Source of the DNA: Brevundimonas sp.
Lineage (GTDB): Bacteria > Pseudomonadota > Alphaproteobacteria > Caulobacterales > Caulobacteraceae
Assembly (NCBI RefSeq): GCF_019636155.1
Contig: NZ_JAHBYB010000005.1
Coordinates: 62,001 to 126,000, forward strand
DNA length: 64,000 bases
Reading direction: 5' to 3'
The notes under the pieces are model-generated. The model did not search any database. It worked only from the letters and a program-made list of their open reading frames with translations, and had not been told where the DNA came from. Of the stretch, positions 26,779-36,278 are shown in pieces (positions within the stretch are counted from its first letter, which is position 1; each line of letters starts with the position of its first letter). A program made the translations under genes and the position numbers.

Positions 26779-26916
26779 GGAAGTCTGTTTAGACTCATTC
26801 CACGCCAGCCTTGCGGCTGGTAACGAACCCACGGAACGACGTGGCTGGAGTGCCGTGAATATGAGGTTTGTTTCCCGGTTCGTCAATGCGCCGGGCTGGA
26901 GCGGGGGCGTCGGCGC

Positions 26917-27738
26917 GTGACCAAGTCTATCACAGAATCCCTGAACGCCCTCATCGACGCCCTGCCGCAGCGACCCGACCAAGCCGTAATCGACCGTCTC
27001 CGAACGGACCTGTCGGTCGTCAGCTCGCAGCTTTTGAGCGGCGCCATCCAGGAGATCGCGGCGACCGCGAAAAAGAAGCTGCCGGAAGAACCGGCTGAGG
27101 GCGATATCCGCGACGCGATCTACCGAATCTACAATCGCAAGGTCGCTGAGCACGCTCAGATGTTCCCGATGTTCCACACGGTCGAGACCGCCCTGCGCGC
27201 GAGCCTCGCCGTCGAGCTGGAGACCCACTACGGCATCCAAGGTTGGTGGAACCCTGTACTCAAAGGGCTGATGTCGAGCGCGTGGGATCCCCGGTCGGTG
27301 ACGCGCATCGGCAACGTCGACATCAACCGCGAGATTCCCTACCGAATGGGGCGAATCCTGCAGTCCCTGATCGACAAGAAGGTCGCGGTCACCAGCTTTC
27401 GCACCGGGAACGAGCTCCTGACAGCCTGCGACTTCGGACACCTCGTCTTCCTGATTGAGGACCACTGGTCGCTCTTCGCGCCCAAGTTCGTCTTCAAGGG
27501 GCAAATGGTTCCGAAGCAACTCGCGGTGACTTGGCTCGACCGCATCCGGGATGCGCGAAACGCCGTCTATCACCACCAGTCATTTGAAGGCGCGCCAGGG
27601 GCCTATGACGCGGGCGATTTCGTAACGCAATGCCTCGGTGTGAAACTCGCCAAGGTGCATCCGCTGATCGCCGGCGCGCCCTGCAAGCCGCCGCCCTACT
27701 TCCCTAAGCTGGTCGCGCCTCGACAGGCGGCGCCCTAA
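26917..27738 (+). CDS. HEPN-domain protein, Swt1-like
   Basis: A 273-residue helical protein. The segment RIRDARNAVYHHQS near residues 208-220 contains an R-x4-H HEPN motif (RNAVYH). This and the preceding long helices resemble Swt1-like and related HEPN families found in RNA-cleaving defence proteins. The GTG start at 26917 follows a purine-rich GGAGCGGGGG stretch; no ATG start fits better. It is separated from the GHKL gene by a terminator-like hairpin and has a 178-base leader. It closes the defence region. Its RNA target and partners are unknown. Confidence 0.6.
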   Translation: MTKSITESLNALIDALPQRPDQAVIDRLRTDLSVVSSQLLSGAIQEIAATAKKKLPEEPAEGDIRDAIYRIYNRKVAEHAQMFPMFHTVETALRASLAVELETHYGIQGWWNPVLKGLMSSAWDPRSVTRIGNVDINREIPYRMGRILQSLIDKKVAVTSFRTGNELLTACDFGHLVFLIEDHWSLFAPKFVFKGQMVPKQLAVTWLDRIRDARNAVYHHQSFEGAPGAYDAGDFVTQCLGVKLAKVHPLIAGAPCKPPPYFPKLVAPRQAAP

Positions 27739-28267
27739 CCGGCGCAGATCGAGACAACCACGGGTGACGCCCAATGAATATATGTCTTTTCGGCGGAGCG
27801 AATCTGACCGCTGCGCCGAAGAAGCCGGGGCACATCCTCCTGACTGCGCTCGGCGGGAGGATGACGGCATGCGCGATCAGCATATCTTGACGTCGAGTAG
27901 GGGGTCATCATGCGCGGATGGGATCGTGCGGATCAGACTTAGGGCGCCCAATTCGCAGAACGGACTTTTGGCGCAGGCTGCTGAGCGGAACTCCATGGCA
28001 ATCGCCATCAGATCGTTCGTAGCGGCGGGCTAGAAACAAGCGTGCTCCGCTCAACATCTTCCCCGCGATCGCTGCCGAGCCATTGGCGTCTCTTGGCTCC
28101 AGATCTGAGGATCGCCGGACGTTCCCCGTCGTCCGAGCGCCCGCGCGAAAGGCCCTCTATCGAAATCCCACAGCCGTGCTGGGTCGAAACCGGCGCTCAA
28201 CGCAAGACATGAGGTGTCGGTGTTCGTCCGGCGCCGAGGGCGGATGGCCCCCGGACTGCCCCGTCGG
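27739..28267. other. Gene-poor boundary between defence and respiration regions
   Basis: About 530 bases with no convincing open frame, RNA gene, repeat or integrase remnant. It separates the plus-strand HEPN gene from the end of the minus-strand P-type ATPase gene. Both flanking genes point toward it, so it should contain terminators, but no clear hairpin with a T-run was found. Confidence 0.35.
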
Positions 28268-30370
28268 TCAATCTCGCAACGCATTCAGCAGCACCAGCAG
28301 GGAACTCGCGGTCATGGCGATTGCGGCCCCCAAGGGAGAAAGCAGGCCCAAAGCCGCCAGGGGCAGGACGATGATGTTGTAGGCGAGGGCGAGGACGACA
28401 TTCTGGCGGATTTTGCGGCGTGTCTCGGCGGCCAGGCTTAGCGCCACGTCGACCTGTTCAAGACCCCCTTCGAGGATGACGATCGCCGCCGTGGCCGCGG
28501 CGGCCGGATGCGCCCGGGCCACCGAGACCCCGCAGGCGGCGGCGGTCAGGGCGGGGGCGTCGTTCACGCCGTCGCCGACGAAGAGCACAGGTCCTCTCGT
28601 GTTCCTGATCCTGTCGGCCTTGTCGGCGGGGGTGCAGCCCCAGTGGACCGCAGCGGCGTCCAGGCCGATCCGCTGCGCGACCGCCAGGGCCGGCCCGTCG
28701 GCGTCGCCGGTGGCCATGGCGACCCGCAATCCTCGCCGTTTGAGCTGCGCCACACCGTCGGCGGCGCTGGGGTCCAGCGCATCGGCGAGCAGAAGGTCGC
28801 CGACCGCGAGACCATCCACGGTGACCCGAAGACGGGTTTCTCCCTGCAAACTAGCGACGCCGCCGACATGGACGTGGGTTCCGTCCGCCAGCGTCGTCTC
28901 GGCGCCGCGATCCAGGCGTTGACCGCCGACGACGACCGCGTCGCCGATCGACGCGGCGGCGACGACGGCCTGCGCAAGGGGATGGGCGATGCCGGTCTCC
29001 GCACGCGCCGCCAGGTCCAGCACCTGCGCCACAGACCAGCCGGGGCAGGGGTCGACGGCGACCACCTCGAGGCGGCCCAGGGTCAGGGTCCCGGTCTTGT
29101 CCAGAAAGGCGGTGCGCAGCCCGGCCATGCGATCGACGACGCCGGGATCGGAAAACCGCAGACCGTGCCCGGCGGCCTTGGCCGAGAGCCGCGCCTGCGC
29201 CAGGGGCGCGGCCAGGGCCAGGGCGCAGGGGCAGGCCGCCAGGAGCACGACCAGGCCGCGCATCACCGCCTCGCCCCCGTCGGCCATAACCGCCAGCGTC
29301 GCTGCCGTCACCAGGACGGCCGCCAGGATCAGGCCCTGGGTCAGCGTGCCGGCCAGGCGCGCGATCCGGTCCTCGTCACCGCCGCGCGTCGCCAGTTCTA
29401 GGGCCACCCGTCCCCCCATCCGATCCACGTCGCGATCTCCGGCTTCGCGATCAACCGAGACTTCGATCATCCGGTCGAGATTGACGGCCCCCGCGCTGAT
29501 GCGGTCTCCCGGAGTGATGGCGCGCGGCGCGGATTCGCCGTTCAGCACGGCCGAGTTCAGGCGGCTCTTACCGGTCAAGATCAGGCCATCGACGGTCGCT
29601 ACGGCGCCGGCAGGGATCCGCACGAGATCGCCAAGACGGAGGCTGGCGCTGGGCGCCGCCTGCCAGCCGTCCGCCTCCCGCCAGACCAGGGCCGTGTCGT
29701 CGAACAAACGGCCCATCGCCACCACGCCCTGGGCGGCCCTGCGGCGGATATGGGTCTCGATCAGACGTCCGGTCAGCAGCAGGGTGATCAGCATGACCGC
29801 CGTGTCGAAGTAGACGTGGCGATCGCCGGCCCCCAGATGAACGAGCGAGGCCGCCACGGCGCCCAGAACGCCGAGCGTGACCAGGAGGTCGAGCCCGGGC
29901 GCGCGGAGACGCAGGGATCGGATCGCCATGCGGCCGATGTCCCAACCGCCATAGAGAAGCACCGGCGAGGCCAGCAGACCGCTGGCGATAGCCAGCCTCC
30001 AGCCGAGGTTCGCGCCGAGGCTCGGAGTCACATAGATCACGATCGCTGCGACCATCGCCCACATGCCGAAGGCCACCGACACGGCGAGCCTGAGCGTCAA
30101 CTGGCGGATTTGACCGTCGAACCGGTCCACCGCATCCTGAGGGTCGGCGCGCTCGATCAGGCGATAGCCGGCCTGACGGACGACGGCGCGAAGATGAGCG
30201 GTATCGCAGCGCTGTGTGTCCCATCGCACCAGGGCCGAGGCGGAAAGGTGGTGGACCCGGGCCAGGAGGACGCCGTCGGTTTCGCCAAGCCGACGCTCTA
30301 GACCGCGCGCGCACCCGCCGCAGAAGAGGCCGTCCACGGCGAACAGCTGCTGGCGGGGGTCTGCGCTCAA
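28268..30370 (-). CDS. P1B-type copper-transporting ATPase, CcoI/FixI type
   Basis: A 700-residue heavy-metal ATPase. The N-terminal metal-binding domain has C17-x2-C20 (LFCGGC). Transmembrane helices follow, then the intramembrane CPC motif (LLAACPCALALAAPL), the phosphorylation site DKTGTLT, an HP motif (AHPLAQ) and the hinge GDGVNDAPAL. CPC marks Cu+ transport. In cbb3-oxidase clusters this protein supplies copper for oxidase assembly. It starts with TTG 30370, which overlaps the stop of the diheme cytochrome gene, so it is translationally coupled to the respiratory operon. It is the last gene of that operon. No separate CcoG or CcoH was found. Confidence 0.88.
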   Translation of the reverse strand: MSADPRQQLFAVDGLFCGGCARGLERRLGETDGVLLARVHHLSASALVRWDTQRCDTAHLRAVVRQAGYRLIERADPQDAVDRFDGQIRQLTLRLAVSVAFGMWAMVAAIVIYVTPSLGANLGWRLAIASGLLASPVLLYGGWDIGRMAIRSLRLRAPGLDLLVTLGVLGAVAASLVHLGAGDRHVYFDTAVMLITLLLTGRLIETHIRRRAAQGVVAMGRLFDDTALVWREADGWQAAPSASLRLGDLVRIPAGAVATVDGLILTGKSRLNSAVLNGESAPRAITPGDRISAGAVNLDRMIEVSVDREAGDRDVDRMGGRVALELATRGGDEDRIARLAGTLTQGLILAAVLVTAATLAVMADGGEAVMRGLVVLLAACPCALALAAPLAQARLSAKAAGHGLRFSDPGVVDRMAGLRTAFLDKTGTLTLGRLEVVAVDPCPGWSVAQVLDLAARAETGIAHPLAQAVVAAASIGDAVVVGGQRLDRGAETTLADGTHVHVGGVASLQGETRLRVTVDGLAVGDLLLADALDPSAADGVAQLKRRGLRVAMATGDADGPALAVAQRIGLDAAAVHWGCTPADKADRIRNTRGPVLFVGDGVNDAPALTAAACGVSVARAHPAAAATAAIVILEGGLEQVDVALSLAAETRRKIRQNVVLALAYNIIVLPLAALGLLSPLGAAIAMTASSLLVLLNALRD

Positions 30371-31398
30371 GGCCGGGCGCGAGCGGCCGGTTCAGGCGTG
30401 CCCACCCCGATCAGACGGCCCTGGTAGGTGCGCCCGTAAAACGTCTCCTCGCCGCTGTGGTTCTTTTGGGCCGTCTCCTGCACTGTCCCGGTCTGGCGGG
30501 GATCCTTGGGGCGCTCGTGGCTGTTGATGAAGGCGGCGACGTCCCAGGCCTGCTGGTCTGTGAGACGATCGCTCTGGCCGAGCGGCATATTGGCCTTGAT
30601 GAAGCCGGCGGCGGTGTTCACCCGCGCCATGCCGGCGCCCCAGTTATAGGACCGCGGGCCCCAGAGCGCCGGGAAGACCGGCCGTCCATTCAGGTCGTAC
30701 TGCCCCTGGCCGTCCGCACCATGGCAGGTCGCGCAGTTGGCGGCGTAGACCCGGCTCCCGCGCGCCGGGTCGTAACCCGCCGCGGTCTTTTCAAGCTCCG
30801 GATAGCCGGCGCCCTCCAAGTCTTGGCCCGTCGGGGCTCCGGTGGCGAGCCAGTGCATATAGATTTGCAGGTCCTTGTAGACGTCGTGACCGGCCGGCGG
30901 CGGGCCGCCGGTCGGCGAATGCTGGGCGTTCATCGAATAGGTGAAACAGCCCTTCACCCGATCTTCCATGGTGTTGATCTGCTTATTCTTGGAACGGTAT
31001 TTGGGATAGACGGTCCAGGCGGCCCACATGGGCGCCGAGTTGGCCCGTCGACCGCCGTCGAGGTGGCAGTTCGAGCACGAAAGATTGTTGCCGACAAAAT
31101 CCGAGGCATTGGCCGAGGTGTTCATGAAGATCGCCTGGCCGCGCCGGATCGCATCGCCTTCCGGCCCGTCGGGGATGGCGCTGTCCGGCGGCGGCTGGAA
31201 CAGGGCTGCGTGGACGTTCCTGTCGCCGTCGGCCTCGCCAGCCTTGCGATCCCGCAGCCAGCCCGCGTCAAAGGCGTAGGCGGCGATGGCGAACAGGGCG
31301 AAGCCGCCGCCGACGGCATAGATCACGTCACGGGCGAACCGGCCCTTGGCGGGCCGATCCTGCGGTGCGGGAGGCGGAGCGTCGTCATCCATGGTCAT
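30367..31398 (-). CDS. Diheme cytochrome c, TsdA-like
   Basis: A 343-residue cytochrome with one N-terminal membrane anchor (about residues 24-43) and two heme sites, CSNCH (108-112) and CATCH (222-226). Features around the first heme (NLSCSNCHLDGGR, YPKYRSKNKQINTMEDRVKG, then CFTYSMN with Cys151) match the pattern of thiosulfate dehydrogenase TsdA, where such a Cys is a heme ligand. A TsdA role would oxidise thiosulfate to tetrathionate and feed electrons toward the oxidase next door. The membrane anchor is unusual for TsdA, so a role as an oxidase-linked electron carrier is also possible. It overlaps both neighbours by 4 bases. Confidence 0.7.
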   Translation of the reverse strand: MTMDDDAPPPAPQDRPAKGRFARDVIYAVGGGFALFAIAAYAFDAGWLRDRKAGEADGDRNVHAALFQPPPDSAIPDGPEGDAIRRGQAIFMNTSANASDFVGNNLSCSNCHLDGGRRANSAPMWAAWTVYPKYRSKNKQINTMEDRVKGCFTYSMNAQHSPTGGPPPAGHDVYKDLQIYMHWLATGAPTGQDLEGAGYPELEKTAAGYDPARGSRVYAANCATCHGADGQGQYDLNGRPVFPALWGPRSYNWGAGMARVNTAAGFIKANMPLGQSDRLTDQQAWDVAAFINSHERPKDPRQTGTVQETAQKNHSGEETFYGRTYQGRLIGVGTPEPAARARP

Positions 31399-32627
31399 CG
31401 CCTTTCATCATCGGAAGCGGCCGGCACCGGCGGAAGGGTCGCCAGATAGTCGGCGATCGCGCGTCGGTCCGCGTCGGACAGATTGCGTGCGACCTCGTTC
31501 ATCAGCTGGACGTCAGAGTTGTCGCGCTGCCCCCCGACCCAAGCGGCCAGCTGCGAGGCCGTATAGGCGGGATGCTGGGCCGCCAGGGAGGGGAAGTTCG
31601 GCGCCACGCCGAAGCCCGAGGGGCCATGGCAACTGAAACAGGCGGGAAGGTTCTTGGACCAGTCGCCATACAGCGCCAGCTGCTCGCCACGCTTCAGTCC
31701 GCCGCCAAGCTCCGGCCGCGCTGTGGAGGGCGTGCGCAGGGCCGAATAGTATCGCGCGAGGCCGCGTCGGTCGGCGTCGCTCAGGGCGCCGGCGACGGTC
31801 TGCATGGTCTCATTGCGACGGCGGCCCGAGACATAGTCCTGCAGCTGTTTGACGATGTAACCCTCGGGCAGACCTGCCAGTCGGGGCACGTTGGCGCCGC
31901 CCTCGCCGGCGGCGCCGTGACAGGAGGCGCAGGCCCAGGCTTCGCCTCGGCCCTCTGTGACCAGACGCATCACGCCAGGATCGTCGAAACTGAAGATCCG
32001 GACAGGTCCGACCGGAGGTTGAGGCGCCAATCCGGGATCGACGACCCGAGCCAGCTCCTCGCCTCCGCGCCAGGCCCCGCGGCCGGGGAAGCGGTCGCGC
32101 TGCGCCGTCACGAAGGCGGGCGTGATCTCTTGGTCATCGCCGCCCCAGGTCTGGCGGACATGGGTGGCGACCCGCGCCAATTGGGCGTCGGACAGCACGC
32201 TTGCGAAGCTCGGCATATGGCCGTCGAAGACCTTGCCGCCGACATCGATCGGGCCGTCGATCCCATGCAGCAGGATCTGCACGATGACGGCCGGATCGGC
32301 GGCGACGAACCGGGATCCCGCCAGCGGCGGGATGGCGCTGCGCACGCCCACGGCGTTGGGCTGATGGCAGGTCGAACACCGCGCCTCGAAGACCTGAGCG
32401 CCGCTGTTCAAGGCGAGGGCGGGGATGTCCTCGATCTGCTCGGCGCGTTCTTCTCGCCCGACGCTGACCGCCTGGGCGTTGTCCCACAAGGTGACCGCGC
32501 CCCAGATCGCCAGGGCGATGGCGATCCAGTAGACCGGCAGCGGAATGCGCCGGAATTCCTCGTAGGGTTCGAAGGCCTCGTCCGGTTCGCGGGGCCGAGG
32601 GGCGTCAGGCGGCCTTTTGCGGATCAT
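31395..32627 (-). CDS. Membrane-anchored triheme cytochrome c, CcoP-position subunit
   Basis: A 410-residue protein with a single N-terminal helix (LPVYWIAIALAIWGAVTL) after an acidic EPDEAFEPYEEFRRI segment like that of CcoP. Three heme c sites follow: CSTCH (84-88), CASCH and CFSCH. Ordinary CcoP/FixP carries two. It occupies the ccoP position, overlapping ccoO by 4 bases upstream and the diheme cytochrome by 4 bases downstream, so it probably serves as the electron-entry subunit of this oxidase. The ATG 32627 start is well placed by the overlap; a longer frame upstream is the shadow of ccoO. Confidence 0.75.
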   Translation of the reverse strand: MIRKRPPDAPRPREPDEAFEPYEEFRRIPLPVYWIAIALAIWGAVTLWDNAQAVSVGREERAEQIEDIPALALNSGAQVFEARCSTCHQPNAVGVRSAIPPLAGSRFVAADPAVIVQILLHGIDGPIDVGGKVFDGHMPSFASVLSDAQLARVATHVRQTWGGDDQEITPAFVTAQRDRFPGRGAWRGGEELARVVDPGLAPQPPVGPVRIFSFDDPGVMRLVTEGRGEAWACASCHGAAGEGGANVPRLAGLPEGYIVKQLQDYVSGRRRNETMQTVAGALSDADRRGLARYYSALRTPSTARPELGGGLKRGEQLALYGDWSKNLPACFSCHGPSGFGVAPNFPSLAAQHPAYTASQLAAWVGGQRDNSDVQLMNEVARNLSDADRRAIADYLATLPPVPAASDDERR

Positions 32628-33244
32628 TTCGGCTCGCCCTTTTCGCTGTATCCGTCGTCGCGGACGGCCGTGGGCGGGGCAGGGAAGGTCCGGTCCAGGC
32701 TGCGCAGATAGGCCACGAGGTCGCGCGCCTGCGGTCTGGCCACGACGACCTTGCCCTTGGGCGCATAGCGTTCCGGCAGCGCAACGACAACGTCGCCCGG
32801 CGCCGCCTTGTCCTTGACCTCGAACAGATAAGGATAGGCCGGCATGATGCTCCAGTCGTAGATCGCGCGCGGCTGATAGAGGTGGGTCATGTGCCAGGCT
32901 TCGCTCGGCAGTCGCGCGCCCACATTCTGGAGATCCGGCCCGGTGCGCATGGTGCCCAGTTGATGGGGCTGGTCGTAGAAATAGTCGGAGGCCACCGCGG
33001 CCCGGCCCCAGCCGCGTTCGCTGTCCGGCGCCTGGTCCAGGGCGCGGGGCTGCTGGCTGTGACAATAGACGCAGCCTTCGGAGACATAGGCCGCCCGTCC
33101 CCGAAGCTCCGCCTCCGTGTAGGGCAGCAGACCCGGCGTGGGCGCTTGCTCGCGGATCTGGATGCCGGGAAGGATGACCAGCATCAGGGTGGCGAAGGCC
33201 AGGATGGCGAGGGCGAGGACGCCCAGAGGAATGACGCGGTTCAT
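32624..33244 (-). CDS. ccoO: cbb3-type cytochrome oxidase, monoheme subunit II
   Basis: A 206-residue membrane-anchored cytochrome c with an N-terminal helix (IPLGVLALAILAFATLMLVI) and the heme site CVYCH at residues 58-62, followed by RTGPDLQNVGAR and HLYQPRAIYDWSIMPAYPYL, which are diagnostic of CcoO. It relays electrons to the catalytic subunit. It overlaps ccoN upstream and the triheme gene downstream by 4 bases each, giving a strictly coupled oxidase operon. Confidence 0.9.
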   Translation of the reverse strand: MNRVIPLGVLALAILAFATLMLVILPGIQIREQAPTPGLLPYTEAELRGRAAYVSEGCVYCHSQQPRALDQAPDSERGWGRAAVASDYFYDQPHQLGTMRTGPDLQNVGARLPSEAWHMTHLYQPRAIYDWSIMPAYPYLFEVKDKAAPGDVVVALPERYAPKGKVVVARPQARDLVAYLRSLDRTFPAPPTAVRDDGYSEKGEPK

Positions 33245-34845
33245 GCTGTGGTCGCCGGAACGGTGTCGGTGGGGACGGCCCCGGCCTGGGGCGCGCGGCC
33301 CTTGGCCAGCAGGGCTATGAAATGGCCCGCGAAGATGAGGTGACCCAGGGTCATCAGCCCGCCGCCGACAGACCGGGCCTCAAGATAGGGCGCCAGGACG
33401 GTGACGCTGTCGGCGAAGGGGCGCGTCGCGTCCAGCATGGCCAGACCCTGCAGCACGCCGCCGATGGTCAGGGCGAAGAAGTAGATGGCGAAGCCGATGA
33501 CCACGAGCCAGAAATGGGCCTTGATCAGGGCCGGTTCGGGCCACTGCCGTCCCGTCAGTCGCGGGCCCATGTGGTAGACCGCGCCGAACAGTATGAAGGA
33601 CACAAAACCATAGGCGCCGAGATGGGCGTGCCCGACCGTGTATTGGGTGAAGTGGGTCACGGTATTGATCGTGCGCAAGGCTTCGATCGACCCCTGGAAG
33701 GACGCCAGGGTATACATGACCGCCCCCAGCGAGATGAACCGCAGAGGGACCGAGGCCTTGAAGGCCCACAGGTTGCGGGCGACCGTGACGTGCTGGTTGA
33801 TGGCCACGGCGATCACCGGAACGAACATCATCACACTGTGGACGATCGACAGGGTCACCACCCAGGTCGGCACCGGACCGCCGATCAGATGGTGGATGCC
33901 GACCTGACTGTAGAACAAGGCGAGCGCCCAGAAGCCGAGCAGCGACAGGCTGTAGGAGTAGATGGGTTTGCCGATGATCTTGGGAATGAAATAATAGGCC
34001 GCGCCAACGCCCAGCGGGGTCAGCCAGAGCCCCAGGACATTGTGGGCGAACCACCAGTTGACCGTCGCCTCCTGCACGCCCGAATGGATGCCCGGCAGAT
34101 TGGCGATGAAGAACAGAATGGGGAACCAGCACAGCGCCCCGAGATAGTACCAACCGGTCACATAGATGTGGTCCACGTTGCGCCGTAGTGCTGTGTGGAG
34201 AAGCGGCCAGACGAAGAAGGCCCCGGCCAGGGCCAACAGCCCATCGATCTGCCAGGGGATCTCCAGCCATTCCTCGCCATCCGTCCAGCCCGAGGCGATC
34301 GCCAGAGCGCCGCAGGCCACGGCGATGTTCCAGAGCACGGCCCCGATCACAGGCAGTCGGGGATGTCGCAGCTCCGTATGAAAGATGCGCGGGGCGATCC
34401 AGAGCGCCACGCCGATGCCGGTCATCGACAGCCAGCCATAGATCACGAGATTCAGATGAAGCGTGCGGACCCGGCCAAAGGTCAGCGGCGCGACGTCCGT
34501 CAGCCAGTCCGGCCAGTGCAGCTTCAGCGAGGCCATCAGGCCGAAAATGGAGCCGATGACCAGCCAGGTGATGCCGCTGCCGATCAGGATCATCACGGGG
34601 CGGCGCGAGACCGCATCGATGCCCTCGCGCTCGGTGTCATAGTGATGCGGCCCGACGGACTGGGTGTCCTCGCCGGCCATCGTCGCATCGTCGGGCGTGC
34701 CCGCCTCGCCGGGCGTGAAGACGGTGTAGGCCTGGCCCTGGTGTAGTTGGAGCTGCCGGTTCGTCACCGCCCAGATCAGAAAGGCGAGGGCCAGCAAGGA
34801 CACGAGGAAGCTGAGCGCCAGCAGGAGGCCGATGGTCAGCGACAT
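33241..34845 (-). CDS. ccoN: cbb3-type cytochrome oxidase catalytic subunit I, CcoS-like N-terminus
   Basis: A 534-residue heme-copper oxidase subunit with about 13 transmembrane helices. The heme/copper ligand regions are visible: FGRVRTLHLNLVIYGWLSM, NWWFAHNVLGLWLTP, YSQVGIHHLIGGPVP and THFTQYTVGHAHLGAYGF. The first 50 residues (one helix then IWAVTNRQLQLHQGQAYTVF) resemble the small assembly protein CcoS, apparently fused to CcoN. It catalyses O2 reduction at low oxygen. The ATG at 34845 lies 15 bases after the disrupted porin gene, so both probably share one promoter, about 1.4 kb upstream, with a CTTAAG box. Confidence 0.88.
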   Translation of the reverse strand: MSLTIGLLLALSFLVSLLALAFLIWAVTNRQLQLHQGQAYTVFTPGEAGTPDDATMAGEDTQSVGPHHYDTEREGIDAVSRRPVMILIGSGITWLVIGSIFGLMASLKLHWPDWLTDVAPLTFGRVRTLHLNLVIYGWLSMTGIGVALWIAPRIFHTELRHPRLPVIGAVLWNIAVACGALAIASGWTDGEEWLEIPWQIDGLLALAGAFFVWPLLHTALRRNVDHIYVTGWYYLGALCWFPILFFIANLPGIHSGVQEATVNWWFAHNVLGLWLTPLGVGAAYYFIPKIIGKPIYSYSLSLLGFWALALFYSQVGIHHLIGGPVPTWVVTLSIVHSVMMFVPVIAVAINQHVTVARNLWAFKASVPLRFISLGAVMYTLASFQGSIEALRTINTVTHFTQYTVGHAHLGAYGFVSFILFGAVYHMGPRLTGRQWPEPALIKAHFWLVVIGFAIYFFALTIGGVLQGLAMLDATRPFADSVTVLAPYLEARSVGGGLMTLGHLIFAGHFIALLAKGRAPQAGAVPTDTVPATTA

Positions 34846-34860
34846 GGGGCGAGGACTCTG

Positions 34861-36219
34861 TCAGAAGGCATAGGTCACGTCCACATAGCCGTAGGTGGTG
34901 TCGGCGGTCGCCGGCGCGTTCGGGGCATCGGTCAGGGCGCCGCCCTTGAAGAGCCGGGCGCCGCCGGTCTCCAGAGTGACGTCGGGGGTCAGCTTGTAGC
35001 GGACCCGCGCCTCGATCTGAGTTCCGCCAAAGCGGCCGCTGTCGCTCGACGGGTCGATGACCCCCGTCGCGCCCAGACTGTCGCGCGCGTCTTCCAACCA
35101 CAGGCCCCGCACCGCGACGAAGCCGTCCAGCTTGCGGTCGGGCTTTACCTCGAGGCGAACGCCGGGCGACACGAGGTTGGCGCGCGAGACCGGGCCGTAG
35201 AGACCGGCGGGGCCGAACTCGAAGCGGCGTGCGCCGTACAGGGTGTCGAACCGGCCATAGTCGCCCCGTCCCCCATCGCCCGTGACATTGTCGAACTGGG
35301 CGGCGAGTCTCGGCGACCAGTCGTGGGCGAAGGTACGTCCCGCCTCCAGATGAATGAAGCCCGCCCTGACATCCACATCCTGGGTGTCTGCGGGCGAGGC
35401 CGAGCGCCGGACCTGACCGACCTGGGCCGCCGCCTCGACCTCGACATCCCACGCCCCGGCCGCCGGCGAATGGCGCCAACGGACGCCGGGCGTCGCCAGC
35501 CGGCGGTTTCGGGTCTGCTGGTCCGCGTCATCGCTTTCGGTCAGGCCGTAGACATAGAGGTCGAGCGACCGCCGCTGGCCGAGGTCGCGAGTCCAAAACA
35601 GGCCGGCGAACTGCAGGTTGGAACTCTCTCGATCCCACGCGATCCGATTGTCCTCGATGGCGGCCCTGTCGTCCGGCAACCGCACCTGCGGCATGACCCA
35701 GAAGGCCGTCAGCGCGCCGTCGGCCAGGGGCGTGTCGAAACGGGCGCCGGTATAGGCGTTGGTGGTGTTGCGAAAATTCTGGCGAGAAACGAAACGCTTG
35801 GAACCCAGATCCATGGTGAAGCGGCCGAGTTTCAGTGTCCGCTCACGTCGCGCGCCGAGACGGATCTTGGCGTAGGCCTGAACCAACTCCAGCGCATTGA
35901 CCTCGCCAACGCCGACCGACGACAGCGGACCTTGCCCGAACGCCCGCGAATCGAACACCTCGCCCGAACGTCACGTGACCCACATCCCGCTCGACGGCCA
36001 GCGTCAGCCGCGTCGTCAGGACGGCGTCGCTTGGCTCCGCCATCGGACAAAACTGGCCTGACAGCGTCTCTCCCCGCGCGCGCGCCGATCCGGAGACGCG
36101 CCAGCTATCCTGGGCGTCCGTGGGTTGCCCGGCGGCGGCGATCGCACCGCTCATGAGGAGGCCCATCAGCACCGGACAAGCGTTCCCGTGGTTGGCGCGG
36201 GCCTCTTGATGTCTCCCAT
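34861..36219 (-). pseudogene. Alginate-export-family outer-membrane porin, frameshifted
   Basis: Two reading frames join to a typical AlgE/alginate-export barrel. The upstream piece supplies the signal peptide (MGLLMSGAIAAAGQPTDAQ) and the first strands (SWRVSGSARARGETLSGQF, LTTRLTLAVERDVGHVTFG). The downstream piece, from EVFDSRAFG, continues to the C-terminal aromatic (YVDVTYAF). The frame breaks near 35961-35968, where TTC-GGG-C-GAG should read through as Gly-Glu. A second break is likely near 36175, because the ATG with the best ribosome site (36219, after AGGAAACGACG) is in another frame from the signal peptide; otherwise ATG 36166 is the start. Two breaks favour real decay over a sequencing error. 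Confidence 0.75.
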
Positions 36220-36261
36220 CGTCGTTTCCTGCTGCGTTTTGTCGCAACAGGCCGGGCCAAG

Positions 36262-36278
36262 CTTAAGCCAGCCTTAAG
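36262..36278. promoter_or_regulatory. CTTAAG-N5-CTTAAG box, copy 1
   Basis: CTTAAG at 36262-36267 and 36273-36278, separated by CCAGC. It overlaps the TAA stop of the methyltransferase gene and lies upstream of the porin/cbb3 operon on the minus strand. Two direct hexamers one helical turn apart are the form of a PmrA/QseB-type response-regulator site. Confidence 0.75.
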
